Origin: Bacillota bacterium
Lineage (GTDB): Bacteria > Bacillota > UBA4882 > UBA8346
DNA length: 64,000 nt
Reading direction: 5' to 3'
Assembly (NCBI GenBank): GCA_023417475.1
Contig: JAEZFP010000032.1
Coordinates: 65,762-129,761, forward strand
In this document: positions 1 through 9,087 of the stretch, piece by piece
Layout: every line of letters begins with the position of its first letter
Position numbering within the stretch: position 1 is the stretch's first letter
Notes under the pieces: generated by a model
Told to the model about the DNA's origin: nothing
Seen by the model: only the letters and a program-made list of their open reading frames with translations
Database searches by the model: none
Made by a program: the position numbers and the translations under genes

Positions 1-2
1 CT

Positions 3-341
3 TTGGAGATCGTCGCTGACGAATGGTGCAATACGTTGGAGGACATTGAGCTTTTCGCTCAACACCGGGCCGGTCATATGCTTCAGATCAAAACCCCCGA
101 TTTGGGTGGGATCAATAACGCGGCGGCGGCGGTTTTGGTCTGTAAACAAGCGGGAATCGGGGCGTATCTCGGCGGTACCTGCAATGAGACCGACCGTTCG
201 GCACAGGTCTGTGTCCACGTGGCGTTGGCGACCCGGCCCGATCAGATGCTCGCCAAACCGGGGATGGGAATGGACGAAGGTTATATGATTGTCTCCAACG
301 AGATGAACCGGATCCTGGCATTGAAACAAAGCGGTAATTAG
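3..341 (+). CDS. mal: methylaspartate ammonia-lyase, C-terminal part (5' end outside window)
   Basis: The 112 visible residues are the C-terminal end of an enolase-superfamily TIM barrel. Visible motifs are VADEWCNT near the edge, QIKTPDLGG (its Lys matches the catalytic lysine of the clostridial enzyme, by family knowledge) and YLGGTCNETDRSA. The enzyme interconverts (2S,3S)-3-methylaspartate and mesaconate plus ammonia in the methylaspartate route of glutamate fermentation. The frame is open to the window edge, so the real start lies upstream and the TTG at position 3 is not a start. The mutase reactivator gene glmL four genes downstream supports the assignment; the glutamate mutase subunit genes are expected upstream. 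Confidence 0.9.
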   Translation: MEIVADEWCNTLEDIELFAQHRAGHMLQIKTPDLGGINNAAAAVLVCKQAGIGAYLGGTCNETDRSAQVCVHVALATRPDQMLAKPGMGMDEGYMIVSNEMNRILALKQSGN

Positions 342-432
342 TTCGCAGGTGCCGTAATCTGCAATCGTGGGATAAACCCGAGGGATCACGGCATATGATC
401 AAGTGAAGTTGCAAAGGGAATGGGGCGGAACG

Positions 433-1788
433 ATGACAGAGCTACGGATCTTATCCCCCACGGCGATTTTGGGTTACGGTTTTCCGGTCAGTTCGTTTGA
501 AGCGGGCTTGCGCCGCAATCCCCACGTGATTGCGGTCGACGCCGGATCAACCGATCCCGGCCCGTATTATCTCGGAGCCGGGGTTTGCTTTACCGAACGG
601 CGCGCCGTCAAACGGGATTTGCAGTTGATCCTCCAAGCGGCGTTGCCACGGCGGATCCGGGTGATCATCGGCAGCGCCGGGGGGAGCGGCGCCAACTGTC
701 ATCTGGAGCGGGACTTGGGGATACTCCATGAGTTGGCCGCCGAGCTTCAACTGCATTTTACGGTGGCGGTGATTCAGGCCGAAATCGCTAAAGAATCGCT
801 CCTCGCGTTATGGCGGGAGGGAAAGATAACCCCTCTCGCGCCAGCTCCGGATTTGACGGAAGCGGATATTGTTGAATCCACCAGGGTGGTCGGGCAGATG
901 GGGATGGATCCGATCCTCCGGGCTTTGGATTCGAACGCGGACGTGATCTTGGCCGGACGCTGTTATGATCCGGCAGTTTTTGCTGCGTTGCCGGTCCGGG
1001 AAGGGTTTGATCCCGGTCTGGCGATTCATCTCGGGAAGATTTTGGAGTGCGCGGCGATTGCCGCCACGCCGGGCAGCGGCAGTGACTGTCTGTTCGGGAC
1101 TATGTACCCGGATCATTTCACCGTTGAACCGTTAAATTCCAACCGCCGCTGCACCACGTTGTCTGTGGCCGCCCACACTTTATATGAAAAATCCAATCCG
1201 TATCTGCTGCCCGGTCCGGGCGGAATGCTGGATCTGCGGCAAACGCAGTTCGAGCAGGTAACCGCGGCGCAAGTCCGGGTGAGCGGGAGCCGGTTTAGCC
1301 AGTCCGAACCGTACCGGATCAAGTTGGAAGGGGCGCGGCGTCTCGGATTCCGGACCATCGCCATCGCCGGAGTGCGCGATCCGATCATGATCCGGCAGAT
1401 CGACCCGATCATCGCTGCGGTGAAAGAGCGCGTGGCTGATAATTTTCAGCATGAGTCGTGGTCCTATCATTTGAACTTCGCCGTTTACGGTAAAAACGGC
1501 GTAATGGGCCTTTGGGAACCCCAACCGTTCCCGGAAGGGCACGAGTTGGGCATCGTCATCGAAGCCGTTGGGGCGACCCAGGAGATCGCCAATACCATTT
1601 GCGGTTTTGCCCGTTCGACCATGTTGCACTATGGTTACGCCGGCCGGATCGCCACCGCCGGAAATTTGGCGTTTCCCTATTCCCCCTCGGATTTCAAGGC
1701 GGGAGCGGTTTATGCTTTCAGTTTGTACCATTTGGTGGAGACGGATGATCCGTGCCGGTTTTTCCCCATGCAACGGATTGAACTGTAA
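433..1788 (+). CDS. AtuA-like (DUF1446) acyclic terpene utilisation family protein
   Basis: This 451-residue protein matches the AtuA/DUF1446 family: an N-terminal VIAVDAGSTDPGPYYLGAG segment, then IIGSAGGSGAN and ILAGRCYDPAVFAA. The biochemical role of the family is not settled; AtuA was named from citronellol/geraniol catabolism in Pseudomonas. Here it lies inside a glutamate-fermentation operon, 91 nt after methylaspartate ammonia-lyase and just before a DUF4387 gene, so it may act on mesaconate, citramalate or a related acid (inference). I chose the ATG at 433, preceded by a G-rich Shine-Dalgarno, over a GTG ten codons upstream. The protein has no signal peptide or membrane segment. Confidence 0.85.
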   Translation: MTELRILSPTAILGYGFPVSSFEAGLRRNPHVIAVDAGSTDPGPYYLGAGVCFTERRAVKRDLQLILQAALPRRIRVIIGSAGGSGANCHLERDLGILHELAAELQLHFTVAVIQAEIAKESLLALWREGKITPLAPAPDLTEADIVESTRVVGQMGMDPILRALDSNADVILAGRCYDPAVFAALPVREGFDPGLAIHLGKILECAAIAATPGSGSDCLFGTMYPDHFTVEPLNSNRRCTTLSVAAHTLYEKSNPYLLPGPGGMLDLRQTQFEQVTAAQVRVSGSRFSQSEPYRIKLEGARRLGFRTIAIAGVRDPIMIRQIDPIIAAVKERVADNFQHESWSYHLNFAVYGKNGVMGLWEPQPFPEGHELGIVIEAVGATQEIANTICGFARSTMLHYGYAGRIATAGNLAFPYSPSDFKAGAVYAFSLYHLVETDDPCRFFPMQRIEL

Positions 1789-1835
1789 ATTCAGTGGAGA
1801 ACCGGCATGAAGCAGTCGGAAAGGAGCTGCCGAAG

Positions 1836-2165
1836 ATGGGAATACCCCTGGTCGAGTTGGCCGAGGTGATCCGGAGCAAAAATTCCGGACCGTATGAGTT
1901 AACGTTGGATATTATCTTTCGTGAGGACGCGGTCTTTCGGCAAGTCTGCGCGCAAGGATTGATCAATCAAGGGTTGATCGCCAAGACCTATGGAATTGCC
2001 GAAACGGATGTGCTGGGAGTGATCGAATTTATCCCGGCTAAAGCGATTAAGATTAATCTCCGGCGGCCGGTTCCCTCGGGATCGCTTGGCGACACCGATG
2101 TTTACGGCGCCCAGCAACATGCGCCGCTATTGGGGTTGGAGCTTGCCCTGGCGGGTGCGGACTAA
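1836..2165 (+). CDS. DUF4387 family protein
   Basis: A 109-residue protein with the DUF4387 pattern: LAEVIRSKNSGPYELTLDIIF at the start, IAKTYGI in the middle and FIPAKAIKINLRRP near the end. I know of no assigned activity for the family; it commonly sits beside AtuA-like genes, as here, which suggests the two proteins work together (inference). The ATG at 1836 follows AAGGAG at 1821-1826 with good spacing; a GTG at 1794 in frame has no ribosome-binding site and would add an unconvincing N-terminal extension. The stop codon overlaps the next start by one base (TAATG), indicating translational coupling with the P-loop gene. Confidence 0.8.
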   Translation: MGIPLVELAEVIRSKNSGPYELTLDIIFREDAVFRQVCAQGLINQGLIAKTYGIAETDVLGVIEFIPAKAIKINLRRPVPSGSLGDTDVYGAQQHAPLLGLELALAGAD

Positions 2166-3103
2166 TGCCGGGAGCCTTAATCCAGGAATTGTTAATGTAC
2201 GCGGTGTATTTCGCGCCCCGCGGGAAAAGCCGTCTAATCACGCTCGGCCATCATCTCGCCCAACGGCATCTAAATCCGCTGGACCGCCTGATCGGGGTGA
2301 TCGGTGATGCCGGCGCCGGCAAGTCGCTGTTGATCAAGGGGCTTTTTCCCGGGCTTGAATTGACCAACGACGATTCCGGAATGAATATCCGCCCCTTGCC
2401 CGTTTTGGACCAAGCGGAAACGGGGCGGTTTACGGCCCACACCTACCATCTGGATATGCGGTTTGAGATGGCGTTCACTCCATTGCAGCGGCTGGCCGAC
2501 GCGGTAGCTGCGGCGATCCAGGCGGAACGCCGGGTGGTCATCGAACATTTTGAACTGCTGTATCCGTTTTTGAAGCTGAACGCGGCGATCCTGATCGGCA
2601 TCGGCGAAGAGGTGATCGTCACCCGGCCCAATATCTTCGGCCCGTTGCCCGAAGATATCGCCACCATCGTCTTTCGTTCGCTGGCATACCGCAGGATGGC
2701 CCATACCGCCGAGGATCTGGTGGGGTTGATTCTGCATAATGAGTTGCAGGTCAAAGAACCGTTGATTCACGCCGATGTCAAACATGGTTTCGTGCTTGAG
2801 TTTGCAACTAAACCGGAGCTGGATCTGGAATGGTTGGAAAGGCGGGTCCGGGAATTTATCGCCCAAGCGATTCCTATTCACACCGTGGACGACGAACATA
2901 TCTGCATCGGGGGAACCCGGTTATTCTGCACCGGCCCCCGGATTCATCTGCGCAAAACCTCGGAGATTGAACATTTTCAAGTGGTCAAAGAGATTTTCTA
3001 CGACCCCATCGCGGCGAAGTATTTATTAGTGGGATTGGTCGGCAAAGCCGAACCGTTTAACATAAAGGATCTGAACGATTATTTTAAGGGGGATCGCCCC
3101 TAG
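2165..3103 (+). CDS. P-loop protein with tRNA-editing-like (AlaRS second additional domain) C-terminal half
   Basis: A 312-residue protein with a clear Walker A motif GDAGAGKS at residues 47-54 in the N-terminal half. The C-terminal third holds HADVKHGFVLEF and, further on, CIGGTRLFCTGPRIHLRKTS. That spacing resembles the second additional domain (tRNA_SAD) of alanyl-tRNA synthetases, whose signature is a CGGTH-type motif; here the Cys and His ligands are not kept in the usual order, so editing activity is doubtful. It overlaps the DUF4387 stop by one base and precedes glmL by 40 nt, so it belongs to the glutamate mutase operon. A link to mutase maturation or control is inference. Confidence 0.6.
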   Translation: MPGALIQELLMYAVYFAPRGKSRLITLGHHLAQRHLNPLDRLIGVIGDAGAGKSLLIKGLFPGLELTNDDSGMNIRPLPVLDQAETGRFTAHTYHLDMRFEMAFTPLQRLADAVAAAIQAERRVVIEHFELLYPFLKLNAAILIGIGEEVIVTRPNIFGPLPEDIATIVFRSLAYRRMAHTAEDLVGLILHNELQVKEPLIHADVKHGFVLEFATKPELDLEWLERRVREFIAQAIPIHTVDDEHICIGGTRLFCTGPRIHLRKTSEIEHFQVVKEIFYDPIAAKYLLVGLVGKAEPFNIKDLNDYFKGDRP

Positions 3104-3143
3104 CATTTTGCCGGTGTTGCCCATGCCAATGCGGGAGTGAACG

Positions 3144-4568
3144 ATGAATCCGTATTTGTTAATTGATTTTGGGAGTACTTATACCAAGTTGACCGCGGTC
3201 GACTTGGACCGGCCGCGGGTGTTGGGAACAGCCAGCGCTAAAACCACCGTCGCGGACGGCTTAAGCGCCGGATTTCAGGAAGCTTTGGCCCGGCTGGAAC
3301 AGGCAATTGGGCCGGTGCGTTATAGGAAACGCCTGGCCGCCAGCAGCGCCGCCGGAGGACTGAAGATCATCGCCGTGGGATTGGTGCCCGAGTTAACCGT
3401 AGCGGCCGCGAAACAAGCGGCGCTTGGCGCCGGCGGGCGGGTGCTGAAAGTCTACGGTTTTGAGCTGACGGCGGTCGATTGTCTGGAGATGGCCGACTTA
3501 CAACCCGATCTGATCTTGTTGGCCGGGGGTACCGACGGCGGCAATCAACAGATCTTGCTTCATAACTCGGAATTGCTGGCCCAAAGCGAGCTGGCCGCCC
3601 CAATCATCATCGCCGGAAACCGGAGCGCGACGCCGCAAGCTGCCGCCAAGCTTGCGGCGTCTGGAAAAGTTTGTTATCAAGCGCCTAATGTCCTGCCACG
3701 GCTAGGCGAGTTGAACACCGTGCCGGTACAACGCCGGATCCGGGAGATCTTTTTGGAACGGATCGTTCACGCCAAAGGACTGGATCGCGTCGAACGATTT
3801 ATTGACGGGATTATTATGCCGACGCCGGCGGCGGTTTTGGACGCGGCGGTCTGCTTGGCCGACGGCGCCGGCGGGAGCGCTGGGTGGGGCGAGTTGCTGC
3901 TGGTGGATGTCGGCGGCGCCACCACCGATGTCCATTCGGTGGCGGCGGGTTTGCCGACCCGGGCCAATGTCAGCTTGCGCGGTTTGCCCGAACCCCGGGT
4001 TAAACGCACCGTTGAAGGGGACTTGGGGATGCGCTATAGCGCCGGGGCGTTGGCGGACGTCTTTGCGGTCGAGCAGATCGCCGGGTTAGCACAACTGCCG
4101 GTCGACGTTGTGGCGACGGGAATCGAGCGGCGTTGCGCCGCAACGGATTTTTTGCCGGAGCAGCCGGCTGAGGTGGCACTGGAGCTAACGTTGGGTTTTT
4201 TGGCGGTCAAGGGTGCGGTCGAACGGCACGTGGGGCATTTGGAACAAAACTTCACTCCGGCGGGGCCGATTTGGGTGCAAACCGGCAAGGATCTGACCAA
4301 CGTGGCGAAGGTGATCGGCACCGGCGGAATTTTAGCCCATCAACCCCAAAGCCGGCGCATTGTAGCCGGCGCGTTGGCCGAACCGGCCGCTCCCGACATC
4401 CTGAAACCGGCCCGGGCCGAGCTGGTGATTGACCGGCACTACTTGATTCCAACGCTGGGTCTGTTGGTCAAGGAATTTCCCGAAGTTGCCTTTACACTGT
4501 TGACAGCGGCCTTATCCGCAGAAAAAAACGGGGTTTCCGAAGTTAACGGGAACGTAAATAACGTTTAA
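3144..4568 (+). CDS. glmL: glutamate mutase reactivating protein GlmL (MutL)
   Basis: This 474-residue ASKHA-fold ATPase reactivates adenosylcobalamin-dependent glutamate mutase by exchanging damaged cobalamin for intact cofactor (family knowledge). The phosphate-1 motif DFGSTYTKL is at residues 8-16, the phosphate-2 motif DVGGATTDVHS near residues 254-264, and an adenosine-site glycine run GTGG near residue 391. Length fits the family. The ATG follows a GGGAGTGA Shine-Dalgarno. With methylaspartate ammonia-lyase upstream, it fixes this operon as the methylaspartate glutamate-fermentation route and implies a B12-dependent organism. No clear terminator follows within the 157-nt gap. Confidence 0.93.
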   Translation: MNPYLLIDFGSTYTKLTAVDLDRPRVLGTASAKTTVADGLSAGFQEALARLEQAIGPVRYRKRLAASSAAGGLKIIAVGLVPELTVAAAKQAALGAGGRVLKVYGFELTAVDCLEMADLQPDLILLAGGTDGGNQQILLHNSELLAQSELAAPIIIAGNRSATPQAAAKLAASGKVCYQAPNVLPRLGELNTVPVQRRIREIFLERIVHAKGLDRVERFIDGIIMPTPAAVLDAAVCLADGAGGSAGWGELLLVDVGGATTDVHSVAAGLPTRANVSLRGLPEPRVKRTVEGDLGMRYSAGALADVFAVEQIAGLAQLPVDVVATGIERRCAATDFLPEQPAEVALELTLGFLAVKGAVERHVGHLEQNFTPAGPIWVQTGKDLTNVAKVIGTGGILAHQPQSRRIVAGALAEPAAPDILKPARAELVIDRHYLIPTLGLLVKEFPEVAFTLLTAALSAEKNGVSEVNGNVNNV

Positions 4569-4725
4569 GCAGGAACCTTCCGCTTGCGAAGCGAATTCAT
4601 CAGGATAGACAGTTCCGAGAATGCAAATTACATTTTGCTTATTTCAGTAGTGTTGCAATTCTCGCCATGGGAGAAGATTGAGTTTTATTTCGACCGTCAA
4701 TACTGCCAATCCAGGATGAATAGGT

Positions 4726-5490
4726 GTGATCGTGTTGTTGGTGATCATTGGTTTGTGTGTGGCCGGCTTCATCGCGGCGTTTGTCGATTCGATTGCCGGA
4801 GGAGGCGGGCTGATCAGTCTGCCGGCTTTTTTATTGGCGGGGGTTCCGCCGCATTTTGCGTTAGGGACCAATAAGTTCGCTTCGACCGCCGCGTCATTGA
4901 CCAGTTCCATCAAGTACGCCCGCTCGGCAAAGGTCAACGGGGAGTTGATGCGTTATCTTGTCCCGCTGACGTTGGTGGGCGCGGCGCTGGGAGTTAAAGC
5001 GGTTTTACATTTGGATCCCCGGTTCCTGCAAGCGCTGGTATTGGTGATGATTATTGCGGTTGGCCTTTACAGTCTCTTCTCAAAGAAGGTTGGCCTAACA
5101 GACCGTTTCACCGGTTTAACCCGGGGCAAGATTGGCTTGGGTATGGTTTTGGCGTTGGGAATCGGTTTCTATGATGGTTTCTTCGGGCCGGGCACCGGTT
5201 CTTTTTTGATCTTCGGGTTGATTGGGATCTACGGGTTTGATTTTATCAACGCCGGCGGGAACGCTCGGGTGTTGAATTTTGTCAGCAACGTAACGGCGTT
5301 GCTCTTGTTTGCCTGGCAAGGACGGATCAATTATCATTACGGGATTCCGGTGGCTTTGGCGATGATCGCCGGGGCGCAACTGGGGACCAAAATGGCGTTG
5401 CAAAACGGGGTGAAGTTGGTCAAACCGCTTTTTGTAACAATGTCGCTGGGGGTTGCCGGGAAAGTATTATGGGGCATGTTCAACGGATAG
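4726..5490 (+). CDS. TSUP family (TauE/SafE) membrane exporter
   Basis: A 254-residue hydrophobic protein with about eight predicted membrane segments in two similar halves. The family signature FVDSIAGGGGLISLP lies in the first half and FYDGFFGPGTGSFL in the second. TSUP proteins move sulfite, sulfoacetate, sulfonates or other small anions across the inner membrane; the substrate cannot be told from sequence. The start is a GTG with AGGA at 4712-4715. It lies 157 nt after glmL and may be co-transcribed, but no sulfur genes are near. A terminator follows at 5625. Confidence 0.88.
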   Translation: MIVLLVIIGLCVAGFIAAFVDSIAGGGGLISLPAFLLAGVPPHFALGTNKFASTAASLTSSIKYARSAKVNGELMRYLVPLTLVGAALGVKAVLHLDPRFLQALVLVMIIAVGLYSLFSKKVGLTDRFTGLTRGKIGLGMVLALGIGFYDGFFGPGTGSFLIFGLIGIYGFDFINAGGNARVLNFVSNVTALLLFAWQGRINYHYGIPVALAMIAGAQLGTKMALQNGVKLVKPLFVTMSLGVAGKVLWGMFNG

Positions 5491-5624
5491 CGTTCGCGCG
5501 CAATAACAACCGATGAATGGAGTCAAGATCATTGATAAGACATGGTTGGCTAACGCCGGGACCGGAGGGCATGTTTCATCATTAACAGGCAGGAACTCTT
5601 TGGAAGTTATTTTGGAACGGAAAG

Positions 5625-5657
5625 AAACCGGCGGTGAAACTTCAACCGCCGGTTTTG
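5625..5657. terminator. bidirectional intrinsic terminator
   Basis: An 11-bp perfect stem (AAACCGGCGGT pairing with ACCGCCGGTTT) around a 9-nt loop, with A-rich and T-rich flanks. It lies between the convergent TSUP gene (+) and the exported-protein gene (-) and can serve both. Confidence 0.85.
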
Positions 5658-5663
5658 CTGTAT

Positions 5664-6542
5664 TTATTGAGTGTTTTTTGTAACATAGTCCAATATCGCT
5701 TGAGTCCGGCGATAATTATGCTGTTCGAGCAGTTTGAGATAATCTCCCACCAACGTCCCGAGTTTTGTCCGGGGATACTGTTTGATTGTCCGTTGGTAGC
5801 TGGATCGGAAGGAATCGTTCAACCGTAGTGTCTGATAGTCGAATGCCGGTGAATTATTCAAACCCAGCAGATAAGCGGAAACGTAATTCTTCATTAATTG
5901 ACGCAGTTGGGTATTTTTCGCGAAGTCCGGGTTAGTATTGAGAAACGCTTCAATCCTGACGATCCGGTCGCTTACGGTGTTGACGGGAATTGTCAGACTC
6001 GCATCCGCGGCGAAATGACGGGTGGTTTCAGCGGCCATGATCTGCAAATAACCGGCCAACCGCTTCGATACCGACTTCCCATACCGGGTATTCATGAGGG
6101 GATAGTCGCTTTCAATATAGACCATTCCTTCCGCCCAGGATAGTTTAAAGCCGTCTTGGCGAATTTTTTGGATCAACTCACGGATGTTGGCCTCTTTGAT
6201 ATTTTGATTTTCCAAGACAACTTGCGGCGGATACCGGTTGATCTTGGGATTGACGGCATCGGAAAACAACTCCGCTTCATATTGGGGTTGGAGTTTGGCT
6301 TGCAAATCGAGGAGTTGCAAAATGAGCCCGTCATAATCGGCAGGACGCAACGCTTGACGGTGAGTGTCAAGATAGGCGAGCACCGCGCCGGGAGTGGTAA
6401 AGCTTTGATTGACAACGACTACGGCAACGGGTGGGACTGCCGCCGGCTCAGCGGCAAATACCGTAAAAACAGAGAATCCGGTCAGGAAAACAACGCTGAT
6501 TAACAGTCCGGTGATTGCAAACAGACTCGTGCTACGTTTCAT
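5664..6542 (-). CDS. exported protein of unknown function
   Basis: I do not recognise the family of this 292-residue protein. It has a clear signal peptide: MKRSTSLFAITGLLIS, a hydrophobic stretch, and a likely cleavage site at TVFAAEP near residue 32. The rest is mostly helical and polar, with NPKINRYPPQVVLENQN near residues 97-113 and a segment starting GFKLSWAEGMVYIESDYPL near residue 131. No catalytic motif or lipobox is visible. GGAGG lies 6 nt upstream of the ATG. It is a single-gene unit, convergent with the TSUP gene and divergent from the DUF4397 gene. A role in the cell envelope is inference from export only. Confidence 0.75.
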   Translation of the reverse strand: MKRSTSLFAITGLLISVVFLTGFSVFTVFAAEPAAVPPVAVVVVNQSFTTPGAVLAYLDTHRQALRPADYDGLILQLLDLQAKLQPQYEAELFSDAVNPKINRYPPQVVLENQNIKEANIRELIQKIRQDGFKLSWAEGMVYIESDYPLMNTRYGKSVSKRLAGYLQIMAAETTRHFAADASLTIPVNTVSDRIVRIEAFLNTNPDFAKNTQLRQLMKNYVSAYLLGLNNSPAFDYQTLRLNDSFRSSYQRTIKQYPRTKLGTLVGDYLKLLEQHNYRRTQAILDYVTKNTQ

Positions 6543-6720
6543 TCAATCCTCCAGCTTGTTTGTGGTTTATTGGCGCTGGTACATCAAATCAATTGTAGAG
6601 GATATTCGTTGCAAACTCAATCGGAAAGGAATGTCAATCGGCGGCCATCCAAAAATTGTGCACCAGATTTTGGGCAAAAGGAATATATTATGTTAGCAGA
6701 TTACCGAAGGTGGTGAAGTA

Positions 6721-7335
6721 ATGGCTCAAAACCCATTCGATTCGTATCTTCGTTTTTTTCATGCCATTCCCGGCGGACCGGTCGTGGATATTTACGCCAA
6801 TAACAGCTTGATTGCCCGTGATGTGAATTATGGCGGTATCTCGGCGTATCTGGCCCTACAGCATGGGAAGTATCAAATCACGGTGTTTGCCGCCGGAACA
6901 ACGGTTGCTCCCGTTGCCGACGTTTTTTTGATGATTCCGGCCCATACCGCCTTAACGACCGCGTTGGTCGGCAGCGTCGGGGCGGTCCAGTTGAAACCGT
7001 TGATTGATGCGCCGGAGCAACGCAACCGGCGCCGCTCCATGGTGCGGTTCGTCCATCTTTCCCCAACGGCGTTGGTGACTGACTTCGCATTAAATGACGG
7101 GCGAGTTCTTTTCCGGAAAGTCGCACCGCACGAGGCGACGCGATATGCTTCGCTCCATCCCGGACGCTGCGGTTTTAAAATCCGGATTGCCGGTTCCCGG
7201 CAGATTGTCTTCCGGGTTCCCGACATTCGCTTGGGAGTTGGCCAATTTTACACGGTGTATCTGATTGGGTATTCCGGTGGCGATCAACCGGTTCAAACAA
7301 TCGTTGTTAATGATCTTATCCGGTTGGAGGGTTAA
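6721..7335 (+). CDS. DUF4397 domain protein
   Basis: This 204-residue protein carries the DUF4397 pattern: YLRFFHAIPGGPVVDIYANN at the start (residues 9-28), followed by a repeat-like second half that begins SMVRFVHLSPTALVTDFALN. The fold is beta-rich, usually surface-associated in Firmicutes, with no known enzyme activity. No signal peptide is evident (MAQNPFDSY), which is unusual for the family; in spore formers such proteins may end up in the spore coat (inference). A purine-rich AAGGTGGTGA lies before the ATG, and a terminator follows. Confidence 0.8.
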   Translation: MAQNPFDSYLRFFHAIPGGPVVDIYANNSLIARDVNYGGISAYLALQHGKYQITVFAAGTTVAPVADVFLMIPAHTALTTALVGSVGAVQLKPLIDAPEQRNRRRSMVRFVHLSPTALVTDFALNDGRVLFRKVAPHEATRYASLHPGRCGFKIRIAGSRQIVFRVPDIRLGVGQFYTVYLIGYSGGDQPVQTIVVNDLIRLEG

Positions 7336-7356
7336 ACAATCAATTTTGAAAGATTG

Positions 7357-7393
7357 AGGTTGTTGCTACGGAAAAAGCGACAACCTTCATTTT
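7357..7393. terminator. intrinsic terminator
   Basis: An 11-bp stem AGGTTGTTGCT / AGCGACAACCT (one G-T pair) with an 8-nt loop and a TTCATTTTC tail. It ends the DUF4397 gene and may also serve the convergent permease gene. Confidence 0.7.
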
Positions 7394-7477
7394 CGTATCT
7401 CAAACCCCCAAAAAGCTCAGCCACAGGTTGAAAGCCGTGGCCGGTTAAGTTCTGCGATTTTTTCATCGCCTTGGGTA

Positions 7478-8809
7478 TTAACCCGGGGCGGTGGTTTGGG
7501 AGGACGGCTTAGGCAGTAAAACATGTTCCAAAAGAATACAGATCAACATCCCGCTGATAAAGCCGTTGCCCAAGATGTAGCGTAATAATAGCGGCACACT
7601 GGCAAAAGCGGTGCCGGGCAAATTCATGATTCCCGCGCCGACCATCAATGACAGCCCGATGATAAAGATCTCGCGGCTCTCCAGTTTGAGTTGGGCATAA
7701 TCTTTGAGTCCAAAACCGATCATCTGACAAAATGCCGCCATTAAAACGGAATATCCCACCGGAACCGGGATTGAGCAAAAGAACAAACTGACCGGCGGAA
7801 ATAAACCCATCAACAACATAACCACCGCAGCCACAATAAACGGCAAGCGGGCCGCCACTCCGGTAATACTGATCAAACCGGAACTGGCGGCAAACGGCAC
7901 CACGCCGACGGTGGCGCCCAGACCGATAATAATATCGGAAAAGCCGGTGGCGATAATGCCGCGTTTCAATGCCTGCGGCGGAATGGGCCGCTCAATGGTT
8001 CGTTCCATCGCAATAAAAGCGGCGACCAGATTGGAGAGGATTAAAACGCCGGAGATGATCGAGACCAGCAGCACTCCCGGATCAAAGGTGGGCTTACCCC
8101 AGGCAAATAACTCCGGCAATTGGATCAGCGGCATTGCCACCCAAGCCACTCCGGGCGCCATCCCGAGCAACCGGGCCACGATCCAGCCGAAAACAATTCC
8201 AATAAACACGGCGATGCTCTTTACGAAACCGCGACATTTCAGATTGATCGCGATTACTGTGCCGATAGAGACGACGGAAGCGACAGCGGCCGCCGGGTCA
8301 ATGGCTGGGTGAGCGGCGGTAACCCCCAAAGCGCCGCGGACTAACGAACCGGCTAACTGAATGGTTAACAAGACCATCACCGTGCCGGTCACCACCGGTG
8401 TAAACAAACGTAACGCTTTTTGGACTAACCCGGAGACCCCAAACAAGATTAAGATCAGCCCGGCGGCGATCAACCCGAGTTCCAAATCGGACCGTAAAAC
8501 CGGTAACGGTTTGCCCATCTCCGGCGCCATGGTGGCCAAAATGATAAAAATACCCCACCAGGTTCCGGCCGGTCCTTCCAAGATGGGATACCTGTGGCCG
8601 AAGAGGGCTTGAATAAGCGTGACCAACGAGGTAAAGAAGATCGTCCGTTGGGCCAGCGTAGCAATGCCGTAATGATCAAGGCCCAAGGCCGTACCGATTA
8701 ACAACGGAACAACAACGACATTCACCAGATTAAAAGCCAGGAATTGCAGGGAATAGACGAGTGTCTGCGGCAATGGCGGTCGATCGTCGGGATAGTAGAG
8801 AAGTTTCAT
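7478..8809 (-). CDS. NCS2 family nucleobase (xanthine/uracil/purine) permease
   Basis: A 443-residue integral membrane protein with 12-14 hydrophobic segments. Near the start, YYPDDRPPLPQTLVYSLQFL is typical of NCS2 proton symporters, followed by HRYPILEGPAGTWWG; a later segment reads GLGATVGVVPFAASSGLI. These proteins import uracil, xanthine or other purines; substrate choice is not readable here. GGAAGGA precedes the ATG. No purine riboswitch fold is visible in the 278 nt upstream, so regulation is unknown. It is transcribed alone, divergently from dnaJ/clpB. Confidence 0.88.
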   Translation of the reverse strand: MKLLYYPDDRPPLPQTLVYSLQFLAFNLVNVVVVPLLIGTALGLDHYGIATLAQRTIFFTSLVTLIQALFGHRYPILEGPAGTWWGIFIILATMAPEMGKPLPVLRSDLELGLIAAGLILILFGVSGLVQKALRLFTPVVTGTVMVLLTIQLAGSLVRGALGVTAAHPAIDPAAAVASVVSIGTVIAINLKCRGFVKSIAVFIGIVFGWIVARLLGMAPGVAWVAMPLIQLPELFAWGKPTFDPGVLLVSIISGVLILSNLVAAFIAMERTIERPIPPQALKRGIIATGFSDIIIGLGATVGVVPFAASSGLISITGVAARLPFIVAAVVMLLMGLFPPVSLFFCSIPVPVGYSVLMAAFCQMIGFGLKDYAQLKLESREIFIIGLSLMVGAGIMNLPGTAFASVPLLLRYILGNGFISGMLICILLEHVLLPKPSSQTTAPG

Positions 8810-9087
8810 GGTGGGTGTCCTTCCTTCGTTGTAACTGTCGAAAATTCAGTTCATCTTCTAAATCTTTTTCGGCATCTTCGGTTAAAAATTGTAGTCCTAT
8901 CAATATTGCAATAAATTTTTGGCGCGATTCTTACATACTTTAACCAGATTGTAAGGGGAAAATGGAACTCTCCTAAAAATGCGTTCGTTAACATAAATTA
9001 GAAGATATCGCATCGGGAGAACATTGCGGATCGTCGGCAATTTTTGGACCGGGCAATCCCGGGTTGGGTTAGAAAGGTGCGAGATCG

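Noticed and set aside
4569..4725. Terminator after glmL
   Set aside because: TTCCGCTT / AAGCGAA near 4577 can pair, but there is no T run and the stem is short.
8810..9087. Purine riboswitch or CIRCE element in the permease/dnaJ divergent region
   Set aside because: No riboswitch core motifs and no TTAGCACTC / GAGTGCTAA inverted repeat are visible.
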